Origin: Alphaproteobacteria bacterium
Lineage (GTDB): Bacteria; Pseudomonadota; Alphaproteobacteria; UBA8366
Assembly: GCA_029861675.1 (NCBI GenBank)
Contig: JAOTYV010000314.1
Location: forward strand, 1-5,208
Length of the DNA stretch: 5,208 nucleotides
Reading direction: 5' to 3'
The translations under genes were made by a program, and so were the position numbers. Below, in pieces: positions 1 through 4,987 of the stretch; within the stretch, counting starts at the first letter, position 1, and every line of letters starts with the position of its first letter. Below the pieces are notes generated by a model. The model was not told where the DNA came from and searched no databases. It worked only from the letters and a program-made list of their open reading frames with translations.

Positions 1-914
1 ACGATCCGTTTGGATACATCATCGAAAACCGCGTGCTTCGGCGGGCCTTGCTGGAGCGCGCGGCCGCGTTGCCGTCGCTGACCCTGCTCGCGCCCGCTGA
101 AATTTCGGAATTGAACCGGGGACCGAACACGGTCGACGCGGTTCTGTCCGATGGGCGGGGTCTGCGGGCGGCGCTCGCTGTGGCGGCGGATGGGCGCAAT
201 TCGTCGCTCCGGCGGCAGGCGAAGATCGCGGTGACCGAGCTGCGCTACCGGCAGATCTCGATCGTCTGTACCGTGCGCCACGAACGGCCGCATGCCGGCG
301 TCGCGGTCGAGCTGTTCCTGCCGGGCGGGCCGTTCGCGATGCTGCCGATGACGGACAATCGCTGCAACGTCGTCTGGACGGAGCGCGCCGATCTGGCGCC
401 GCAATACCTGGCGCTCGACGACGCGGCGTTTCTCGACGAATTGCGGTTGCGCTTCGGCGATTGGCTGGGCGAGATCTCGCTCACCGGACCGCGATTCTCC
501 TATCCGCTCGGGGTGCTGCATGCCGCGCGGTACACGGGCGGGCGGCTGGCACTGCTGGGCGATGCGGCGCATGCGATCCATCCGATCGCCGGACAGGGGC
601 TCAACCTGGGTCTGCGCGACGTGGCGGCGCTCGCGGAATTGGTGGTCGACAGCAAGCGGCTTGGCCTCGATCTTGCCGGCCCCTCGGTGCTCGACCGGTA
701 CGAGCGCTGGCGGCGGGTCGACAACATGCTGCTGGCGGCGGTGACCGACGGGCTGAACCGGTTGTTTTCGAACGACATCGCGCCGGTTCGCCTCGCCCGC
801 GACCTCGGTCTCGCCGCGGTCGACCGGCTGCCGTCGGTGAAACGCTTCCTGATGCGCCACGCCATGGGGACGGTCGGCGAATTGCCGCGCCTGGTGCGGG
901 GCGAAGCACTGTAG
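1..914 (+). CDS. UbiH/UbiF/COQ6-family FAD-dependent monooxygenase, 5'-truncated by the window edge
   Basis: This is the C-terminal 303 residues of a flavoprotein hydroxylase of the kind that hydroxylates the ring of ubiquinone precursors. The first full codon is at position 3 and the stop is TAG at 912-914. The reading frame is open to the window edge, and the first visible residues (DPFGYIIENRVLRRAL) already match the conserved family segment before the substrate domain. The true start is therefore upstream, and the GTG at 33 is internal. Visible motifs are AADGRNSSLR (the DG motif, Asp at about visible residue 63) and GDAAHAIHPIAGQGLNLGLR (the second FAD-contact GD motif, about residues 186-205). 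The N-terminal Rossmann GxGxxG, roughly 100 residues, is outside the window. Family members are about 400 residues, which fits. UbiH, UbiF, UbiI and COQ6 subtypes hydroxylate different ring positions, and I cannot separate them from this fragment. The gene converges on the PhzF-like gene. Confidence 0.93.
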   Translation, partial: DPFGYIIENRVLRRALLERAAALPSLTLLAPAEISELNRGPNTVDAVLSDGRGLRAALAVAADGRNSSLRRQAKIAVTELRYRQISIVCTVRHERPHAGVAVELFLPGGPFAMLPMTDNRCNVVWTERADLAPQYLALDDAAFLDELRLRFGDWLGEISLTGPRFSYPLGVLHAARYTGGRLALLGDAAHAIHPIAGQGLNLGLRDVAALAELVVDSKRLGLDLAGPSVLDRYERWRRVDNMLLAAVTDGLNRLFSNDIAPVRLARDLGLAAVDRLPSVKRFLMRHAMGTVGELPRLVRGEAL

Positions 915-933
915 CACCGAAGGATAGAGACTA

Positions 934-1782
934 TTATTCGGTCCGGACCGCGCCGGAAACCCAGCATTGAGCAATCGCGCCCGTTCGTTCGTCACGCGCG
1001 AACCGCACCCGAATTTCCGACAACGCACCCATCGCACGGCCCTGGTAAATCGTGATCCCCGCCGCCGGGTCGGTAATCCGTCCGCCTTTCAGCAGCGCGC
1101 TGGCCAGGGCGGTGGCGGCGATGCCGGTCGCCGCATCCTCGGGATAGCCGGAGCCGCGCGGAAATTGCCGTGCCTCGAACAACCCCTGGTCGGTGGATAC
1201 CACGGCATAGGGATAGAGCCCGGTCGATCCGAGCGCCGTGCAGAGCTGCTCGACCCTGGCGAAATCCGGCGTCATGGCGTGCAAGGTCTCGGCGCTCGCC
1301 ATCGGCACAAGCGTCTTGGTTCGGCTGGTCCGCGCATTTTCGATCGCGCCCACGGCCAGCGCCGCTGGTCCAATCCCGAGGACATCGAGGATGGCGCCCC
1401 GAAAGCGGTCCGCATTGCTGAATTCGCCCAAGGGCTGCGTAATTTCCACGCGGGCACCGACCGCGCCGGTGACAATGCCGCTGAGGGTTGCAATGCGATA
1501 CACGCCGTCCGCGATGCGGCCCCGTTCGCGCAGCAGCCACAGCGCGCCCACGGTCGCGTGTCCGCACATTTCCATCTCGTGGCGCGGCACGAAATAGCGG
1601 AACCGGAAATCCGCCTCGCCGTGTGCGGCGGTCGACAGGACGAAACCGCTCTCATGGCCGCACTGCCGGGCGAGCGCCTGCATTTCGTCGGTGGAAAGCG
1701 CGCCGGCGTCGAGCACCAGCCCGGTCGGATTGCCGCCGGCGCCGTTGTGACAAAACACATGGGCCAACTCAAAGGCGGTCAT
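934..1782 (-). CDS. PhzF-family isomerase/epimerase-like protein
   Basis: This 282-residue protein has the usual length and motifs of the PhzF (phenazine biosynthesis-like) family, which has a diaminopimelate-epimerase-type double fold. GNPTG is at residues 17-21. An ESGFVL segment follows, with Glu44 at the position of the PhzF catalytic glutamate. CGHAT is at 73-77 and EDAATG at 215-220, replacing the usual EDPxTG. The acid/base residues expected of an active isomerase are therefore present. Most members outside phenazine clusters have no known substrate, and no phenazine genes are visible here, so phenazine synthesis should not be inferred. The ATG is at 1782-1780 and the stop is TAA at 936-934. 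No strong Shine-Dalgarno precedes the start, only a loose GGCGG. The gene lies 45 bases after the DUF971 gene on the same strand, so it may be the last gene of that operon. No closer relative can be named from sequence alone. Confidence 0.9.
   Translation of the reverse strand: MTAFELAHVFCHNGAGGNPTGLVLDAGALSTDEMQALARQCGHESGFVLSTAAHGEADFRFRYFVPRHEMEMCGHATVGALWLLRERGRIADGVYRIATLSGIVTGAVGARVEITQPLGEFSNADRFRGAILDVLGIGPAALAVGAIENARTSRTKTLVPMASAETLHAMTPDFARVEQLCTALGSTGLYPYAVVSTDQGLFEARQFPRGSGYPEDAATGIAATALASALLKGGRITDPAAGITIYQGRAMGALSEIRVRFARDERTGAIAQCWVSGAVRTE
939..950. repeat. 12-bp perfect palindrome in the 3' end of the PhzF-like gene
   Basis: CGGTCCGGACCG reads the same on both strands. It lies in the last codons of the PhzF-like gene, close to where the two convergent genes meet. 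With no loop and no following T-run it is a poor terminator, and it may simply reflect GC-rich codon use. No function is assigned. Confidence 0.6.
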
Positions 1783-1827
1783 TGGTCGAGGCCGCCGGTC
1801 TGTCGCATGCTGAATGTCACCGCGCGG

Positions 1828-2202
1828 TCAGGGGTCCCGGCTCTGCCCGCTTGCCTCAAGCGCGGCCAGGTAATCCTGCCAAACCCGATCCTGGTCGCGG
1901 CCCAGTTGATACAGGTATTGCCAGCTGAAGATGCCCGTATCGTGCAGGTCGTCGAATTTGATCTTCACCGCATAGTTGCCCATCGGCTCCAGCTCCATGA
2001 TGCCGACATGGCGCCGCCCGGCGACGAGTTTCTTCTGGTCGGGGCTGTGGCCCTGCACTTCGGCGGACGGGCTTTCCACACGCAACAATTCCGCCGGCAG
2101 CGCGAAACTGCTGCCGTCGTCGAAATCGACTTCGAGGATTTTTTCCGCCTGTTTGAGGCGGATCTCGGTCGGCCAATGTTCGGTGGAGAAGGTGTTGCTC
2201 AT
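1828..2202 (-). CDS. DUF971 (gamma-butyrobetaine hydroxylase-like N-terminal domain) protein
   Basis: This is a 124-residue protein made of a single DUF971/GBBH-like N-terminal domain. Family signatures run through it: WPTEIRL at 10-16, VDFDDG at 25-30, LPAELLRVESPSAEVQGH at 35-52, GRRHVGI at 62-68, EPMGNYAVKI at 72-81 and DDLHDTGIFSWQYL at 84-97. The same domain forms the N-terminus of eukaryotic butyrobetaine hydroxylases and is fused to the Fe-S carrier ATPase HCF101 in plants. The stand-alone bacterial form has no firmly established role, and no oxygenase domain is present here. I chose ATG 2202-2200 because GAAGGA lies 9 bases upstream and homology begins soon after. An in-frame ATG at 2280 would add 26 low-complexity residues and overlap the Trm112-like gene. 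The gene lies 49 bases after that gene. The stop is TGA at 1830-1828. It is predicted cytosolic, with no signal peptide. Confidence 0.9.
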   Translation of the reverse strand: MSNTFSTEHWPTEIRLKQAEKILEVDFDDGSSFALPAELLRVESPSAEVQGHSPDQKKLVAGRRHVGIMELEPMGNYAVKIKFDDLHDTGIFSWQYLYQLGRDQDRVWQDYLAALEASGQSRDP

Positions 2203-2211
2203 TGTATCCGG

Positions 2212-2217
2212 TCCTTC
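2212..2217 (-). promoter_or_regulatory. Shine-Dalgarno site of the DUF971 gene
   Basis: On the minus strand this reads GAAGGA, 9 bases before the ATG at 2202. It supports this start over the in-frame ATG at 2280. Confidence 0.7.
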
Positions 2218-2251
2218 GGCGTTCCATTTGCGCGTGTTGCGACCGCAGTCC

Positions 2252-2443
2252 TCATTCTTCGTCGAGTGGCCGTGCCACATCGATCAGCATGATCGGAATA
2301 CCGTCGCGGATCGGATAGGCAAGCCGCGCCTGTTTGCTGATCAGTTCCTGATTTGCCGCATCATAATCGAGCGGCCCCTTGGTCAGCGGGCAGACCAGCA
2401 GTTCCAGAAGCTTGGGGTCGACGGAGGTCGGTTTGGCGGGCAT
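2252..2443 (-). CDS. Trm112-like (UPF0434/YcaR-type) small protein lacking the zinc cysteines
   Basis: This 63-residue protein has the length and core motifs of the bacterial Trm112/YcaR family: [17 protein letters not shown] at 12-28, ELIS at 33-36 and [13 protein letters not shown] at 41-53. Eukaryotic and archaeal Trm112 is a zinc-ribbon activator subunit of several methyltransferases that act on tRNA, rRNA and release factors. The bacterial forms are poorly characterised. Only Cys18 is present. The second position of the usual CPxCK pair is Thr21, and the later CxxC pair is replaced by Ser/Ala-type residues (ISKQA), so zinc binding through four cysteines is not possible. I recall this as common in alphaproteobacteria, so it is probably not damage. 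The start ATG at 2443 has AGGGAGA 11 bases upstream. The gene lies 32 bases after the LON-domain gene and 49 before the DUF971 gene. Confidence 0.92.
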   Translation of the reverse strand: MPAKPTSVDPKLLELLVCPLTKGPLDYDAANQELISKQARLAYPIRDGIPIMLIDVARPLDEE

Positions 2444-2453
2444 CGCGGATCGG

Positions 2454-2460
2454 TCTCCCT
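2454..2460 (-). promoter_or_regulatory. Shine-Dalgarno site of the Trm112-like gene
   Basis: AGGGAGA on the minus strand, with GGAG ending 11 bases before the ATG at 2443. It lies inside the 32-base gap after the LON-domain gene, so the small gene has its own ribosome binding site. Confidence 0.6.
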
Positions 2461-2475
2461 CGCGCGCGCGGCGGG

Positions 2476-3129
2476 TTACTGGCGGGCGGCCTGGCAGTCG
2501 CCGCCATGCAGCGACATGGCGACCAGCGTATTCAGCACTTGGCCGCGTTCGCTCAACGTCGGCGCTTCCAACAGCGCCTGTTTCTCCGATGGCTCGAAGG
2601 GACAGATCATGGCGAGCGATGTCACCAGCCGTTCGTCCGGCGTCGACTCAATGGCTTTCCAGTCCGCGTCGATCGATTGCTGCTGGAAATATCCGCGCAA
2701 TGAGGAAAGCAGCTGCTCCCGGTCAATGTTCCCGTCGGGTTCGGCCGCGAGGTCGTCGCGGAACGCGGACCAGTCGGGCCGAACCGGCCGATAGCCTTGG
2801 CACAGCTCAAGCTCCTCGGCGGCGTGAAAACGGCAAACGCCCTTGAGGCGAATCAGGAACCGTCCATCGTCCGATTCCTGGAAACTGACGATCCGGCCGG
2901 CGCAGCCGGTACGGTAAACCGGCGGTTCGTCCAAATCGCTGTCCTGTTCGGTCGGCTGGATCATGCCGATCATCCGGTCGGCGCTCAGCGCATCGGCGGT
3001 CATATTCAGATAACGGGGTTCGAAAATATTGAGGGGCAGTTCGCCGCGCGGCAGAAGCAACACCCCTGAAAGCGGGAAAATCGGGATCCGCTCAGGCAAG
3101 TCGTCGAAGGCAGGGTCGAATGCGCTCAT
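2476..3129 (-). CDS. Stand-alone LON substrate-binding-domain (PUA-like) protein
   Basis: This 217-residue protein resembles the N-terminal substrate-binding domain of the Lon protease, without the AAA+ and Ser-Lys protease parts. The start of the domain is very clear: [27 protein letters not shown] at about 15-41, followed by RMIGMIQP at 52-59, [19 protein letters not shown] at 75-93 and LKGVCRF at 95-101. The helical second half (about 135-215) fits the family. Such proteins cannot be proteases themselves. Roles as adaptors or recognition factors have been proposed but not settled. I chose ATG 3129-3127, 7 bases after the thioredoxin-TPR stop, with a weak GAGTGG upstream; translational coupling is likely. 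An in-frame ATG at 3336 would run backwards into the thioredoxin-TPR gene and adds residues with no family resemblance. The stop is TAA at 2478-2476. Predicted cytosolic. Confidence 0.93.
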   Translation of the reverse strand: MSAFDPAFDDLPERIPIFPLSGVLLLPRGELPLNIFEPRYLNMTADALSADRMIGMIQPTEQDSDLDEPPVYRTGCAGRIVSFQESDDGRFLIRLKGVCRFHAAEELELCQGYRPVRPDWSAFRDDLAAEPDGNIDREQLLSSLRGYFQQQSIDADWKAIESTPDERLVTSLAMICPFEPSEKQALLEAPTLSERGQVLNTLVAMSLHGGDCQAARQ

Positions 3130-3136
3130 TGACCAC

Positions 3137-4075
3137 TCATGAAAATAACATCGATGACAGTTTTTGCCGCCCCTCGAGCGTGGCGGGGTGCTCGTTGCCG
3201 AGCGCCTCGAAGATCTTGACCAGTTCCTTGCGCGCGGCTTCCTCATTCCAGGCGCGGTCGCGCCGAAATATTTCCAGTAATTCGTCGATGGCCCGTTCGT
3301 TTTGCTGTTGCGCGTATGCCGCCAGCGCCAATTCATAACGGGCTTCGTGATCGTTCGGATCCGCTTCCAGCCGCGTCTCGAATTCGCCGCTGCGTCCGGC
3401 GGACTCCTGCGCCTTTTCCATGAGTTCGAGCGAAGTGCGCACCGCGGACACGTCCGGGTCGTCGCGATTGGCCTCGGGTACGGTGTCCAGCAGCTGAAGG
3501 GCGGAGTCGGGCTGGCCGGTTTCGGCGTAGCATTTGGCCATTCCGGCGATCGCCTTCACGTTGTCCGGCTGCTGCTGCAGAATCTGGCCATAGAGCGCGC
3601 CGGCGCCCGAGAAATCGCCGGCCGCGATGGCTTCCGCCGCGGCCTCCATGGCCTGATCGATCGGCGAGGGACCGCCTTCGCCGCCGCCGGCCTTTATGAC
3701 CCGTTCGACGAAGCTCTTGATCTGGCTTTCCGGCAGCGCGCCGACGAATCCATCGACTGGGCGGCCCTGCGCGAAGGCAAAGACTGCGGGGATCGACTGG
3801 ACGCGCAACTGCTGTGGGATTTCCGGGTGTTCGTCGATGTTGAGCTTGACCATTTTGACCGCGCCGGCGCGTTCGGTGACCGCGCGTTCCAGCATCGGCC
3901 CGAGTGTCTTGCAGGGGCCGCACCAGGGCGCCCAAAAATCGACGATGACAGGCACCGCCATGCTGGCTTCCATCACGTCGGCGGCGAAATCCGCGGTGGT
4001 CGTCTCCTTGACCAGCGCGCCACCATCGGCGGCGCCGCCGGCGCCCGAAGCCATACCGCCGAAAATGTCCTGCAT
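3137..4075 (-). CDS. cnoX: CnoX/YbbN-like thioredoxin-TPR chaperone with an intact WCGPC site
   Basis: This 312-residue protein has an N-terminal thioredoxin domain (about 22-130) followed by tetratricopeptide-type helices (about 138-310), the architecture of CnoX (YbbN). The thioredoxin part shows VDFWAPWCGPC with the redox pair Cys52/Cys55, NIDEHPEIPQQLRV, and the cis-proline loop SIPAVFAF (Pro96). E. coli CnoX has lost the first cysteine and becomes a holdase after chlorination by hypochlorous acid. The Caulobacter protein keeps WCGPC and, as I recall, is both a redox-active thioredoxin and a constitutive holdase that hands clients to GroEL and DnaK. The intact site suggests the Caulobacter-like behaviour here. 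A Gly/Ala-rich leader of about 20 residues precedes the domain, with no signal peptide, so it is cytosolic. The start ATG at 4075 has GAAAGG 10 bases upstream. It is probably the first gene of a five-gene minus-strand operon. Confidence 0.94.
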   Translation of the reverse strand: MQDIFGGMASGAGGAADGGALVKETTTADFAADVMEASMAVPVIVDFWAPWCGPCKTLGPMLERAVTERAGAVKMVKLNIDEHPEIPQQLRVQSIPAVFAFAQGRPVDGFVGALPESQIKSFVERVIKAGGGEGGPSPIDQAMEAAAEAIAAGDFSGAGALYGQILQQQPDNVKAIAGMAKCYAETGQPDSALQLLDTVPEANRDDPDVSAVRTSLELMEKAQESAGRSGEFETRLEADPNDHEARYELALAAYAQQQNERAIDELLEIFRRDRAWNEEAARKELVKIFEALGNEHPATLEGRQKLSSMLFS

Positions 4076-4085
4076 ATGTCGATAA

Positions 4086-4091
4086 CCTTTC
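4086..4091 (-). promoter_or_regulatory. Shine-Dalgarno site of the thioredoxin-TPR gene
   Basis: GAAAGG on the minus strand, 10 bases before the ATG at 4075. It supports this start for the CnoX-like protein. Confidence 0.6.
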
Positions 4092-4155
4092 GCGATCGCG
4101 TGCGCCTGGCCGCATAACCGGGCTTTATGGTTGAATGCTCCAGTTTAAATGGACT

Positions 4156-4201
4156 TTTCGACGGGCCTTGGCAAGTGGCGCATCAGTTGAGCCCGTCGAA
4201 A
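4156..4201. repeat. 11-bp perfect inverted repeat spanning the deacylase stop codon
   Basis: TTTCGACGGGC at 4156-4166 is matched exactly by its reverse complement at 4191-4201, leaving a 24-base loop. One arm lies in the last codons of the deacylase gene, the stop codon lies in the loop, and the other arm lies just downstream. The stem is strong enough to fold in RNA from either strand. Neither side is followed by a T-run (the minus strand continues AGTCC), so it does not meet the rule for an intrinsic terminator. It could protect the deacylase mRNA 3' end, assist Rho-dependent ending, or be a degenerate terminator. The pairing is certain; the role is not. Confidence 0.75.
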
Positions 4202-4731
4202 TCGAGAATTTCCGGCGGATGGTCCTCCGCTTCGAGAAACGCCAGCAAATCGGCGGGCGCGACCGTAATGGTCATGTCGTTCCGCAGCGGATGCGCGTTG
4301 ACCGGCGTATCGCCGAGCAATTCCTTGTCGAGCACCACGCTGGCGCGGCCGGCCGTATCGTTGATCACGCCGAACGGGGTGACCGATCCCGGCGTCACGC
4401 CCAGCACCTCCATCAGCAGTTCGGCGTTGCCGAATGACAGATTGCCCGATGCGCCGAGGTGGCGCTTGAGCGCCTTCAGGTCGATGCGCCGCTCTTCCAG
4501 CGCGGTGACCAGCCAGACCCGCCTTTTCTTGTCCCGCAGGAACAGGTTTTTGACATGCGCGCCGGGCAGGATGCCGCGCAACGCCTTGGACTCCTCGACC
4601 GTGAAGACCGGCGGATGCTGGTGCGTCCCATAGGCGATGCCGAGTGCGTCGAGCCGGCGGAACAGCGGTTCCGCCTCGACGGCTTCGATCCGGTCGGGTT
4701 GATCCCCGGCGGTGTCTCCGGTTGTGCTCAT
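4183..4731 (-). CDS. YbaK/ProX-type Ala-tRNA(Pro) deacylase
   Basis: This 182-residue protein belongs to the stand-alone trans-editing family (PrdX/ProXp-ala) that hydrolyses alanine mischarged onto tRNA-Pro. Characteristic segments are PPVFTVEES at 40-48, LPGAHVKNLFLRDKK at 55-69 including Lys61-Asn62, WLVTALEE at 73-80, LGVTPGSVTPFGVIND at 110-125, VVLDKEL at 132-138 and NAHPLRND at 145-152. The KNLFL, GSVTPFG and HPL motifs line the editing pocket in this family, so the enzyme should be active. The stop is TGA at 4185-4183. ATG 4731-4729 is the only reasonable start, but there is no Shine-Dalgarno sequence before it, so the mRNA may be leaderless or weakly initiated. It is divergent from the tRNA-Gly gene and separated by 107 bases from the thioredoxin-TPR gene, so it may be a separate transcript. 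The chief alternative is a related YbaK-type Cys-tRNA(Pro) deacylase, less likely given the motifs. Confidence 0.92.
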   Translation of the reverse strand: MSTTGDTAGDQPDRIEAVEAEPLFRRLDALGIAYGTHQHPPVFTVEESKALRGILPGAHVKNLFLRDKKRRVWLVTALEERRIDLKALKRHLGASGNLSFGNAELLMEVLGVTPGSVTPFGVINDTAGRASVVLDKELLGDTPVNAHPLRNDMTITVAPADLLAFLEAEDHPPEILDFDGLN

Positions 4732-4787
4732 GACCGAGTGATAGCGGGAAGGGAGGGGCGCGACAACCGGCAGCCGTGCCGCAGCGC

Positions 4788-4814
4788 ATTATTGCAATAC
4801 GTCCGCCAATGCAA
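4788..4814 (-). promoter_or_regulatory. Candidate promoter for the deacylase gene
   Basis: On the minus strand, TTGCAT (4814-4809) is a possible -35 and AATAAT (4793-4788) a possible -10. The spacer is 15 bases, shorter than the usual 17. It overlaps the tRNA-Gly promoter. Transcription would start about 50 bases before the deacylase ATG. Confidence 0.3.
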
Positions 4815-4820
4815 TATATC
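4792..4820 (+). promoter_or_regulatory. Sigma-70-like promoter of tRNA-Gly
   Basis: TTGCAA at 4792-4797 (-35) and TATATC at 4815-4820 (-10) are separated by exactly 17 bases. The -10 ends 12 bases before the mature tRNA 5' end, so the transcript would carry a leader of only a few bases. The bases after the -10 are GC-rich (CGGGACCG), the discriminator type associated with stringent control of stable RNA genes. The -35 is embedded in the 10-bp palindrome TATTGCAATA (4790-4799). Confidence 0.6.
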
Positions 4821-4832
4821 CGGGACCGTGAC

Positions 4833-4907
4833 GCGGGCGTAGCTCAGGGGTAGAGCGCAACCTTGCCAAGGTTGAAGTCGTGAGTTCGAATCTCATCGCC
4901 CGCTCCA
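4833..4907 (+). tRNA. tRNA-Gly (anticodon GCC)
   Basis: A complete cloverleaf can be folded by eye. The acceptor stem GCGGGCG (4833-4839) pairs with CGCCCGC (4897-4903). The D stem is GCTC/GAGC (4842-4845 with 4853-4856). The anticodon stem is CAACC/GGTTG (4858-4862 with 4870-4874), with the 7-base loop TTGCCAA and anticodon GCC at 4865-4867. The T stem is GTGAG/CTCAT with one G-T pair, around TTCGAAT. The discriminator base is T (4904), as in bacterial tRNA-Gly. The CCA end is encoded (4905-4907). It reads GGC and GGU glycine codons. There is no intron or extra long arm. Confidence 0.97.
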
Positions 4908-4987
4908 TTTCTTCCGATACGAACGGCGGCGATAAAATCGCTTGATGTCAACGTGATACGGTCGTGCTGGTGCCGTGCGCCGACGGA

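Noticed and set aside
461..970. Open frames on both strands inside the 3' half of the monooxygenase gene
   Set aside because: They overlap the conserved GD-motif coding region in other frames and encode Arg/Ala/Gly-rich sequence without motifs.
2203..2280. Upstream in-frame ATG for the DUF971 gene at 2280
   Set aside because: It would overlap the Trm112-like gene by 29 bases and add residues with no family similarity, whereas the ATG at 2202 has a good GAAGGA site.
967..2292. A 441-codon open frame on the plus strand
   Set aside because: It runs antisense across the PhzF-like and DUF971 genes, both of which have clear family motifs. Its translation is rich in Arg, Gly, Ala and His with no recognisable domain, typical of a shadow frame in GC-rich DNA.
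3302..4117. A 271-codon plus-strand open frame
   Set aside because: It is antisense to the thioredoxin-TPR gene and its translation shows no family motif, so it is a GC-rich shadow frame.
4076..4155. Promoter for the thioredoxin-TPR operon in the gap after the deacylase
   Set aside because: The gap has AT-rich spots (TTTAAA, CATAAA on the minus strand), but no -35/-10 pair with acceptable match and spacing. A promoter is likely, but I cannot place it.
4459..4842. A plus-strand open frame antisense to the deacylase and reaching the tRNA
   Set aside because: It overlaps the well-supported deacylase and the first bases of the tRNA gene, and its product has no recognisable features.
4908..4945. 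Possible terminator after tRNA-Gly: a GCGAT/ATCGC hairpin at 4929-4941
   Set aside because: The stem is only 5 bp (plus one G-T pair), and TTGATGTC follows rather than a T-run. Too weak to call.
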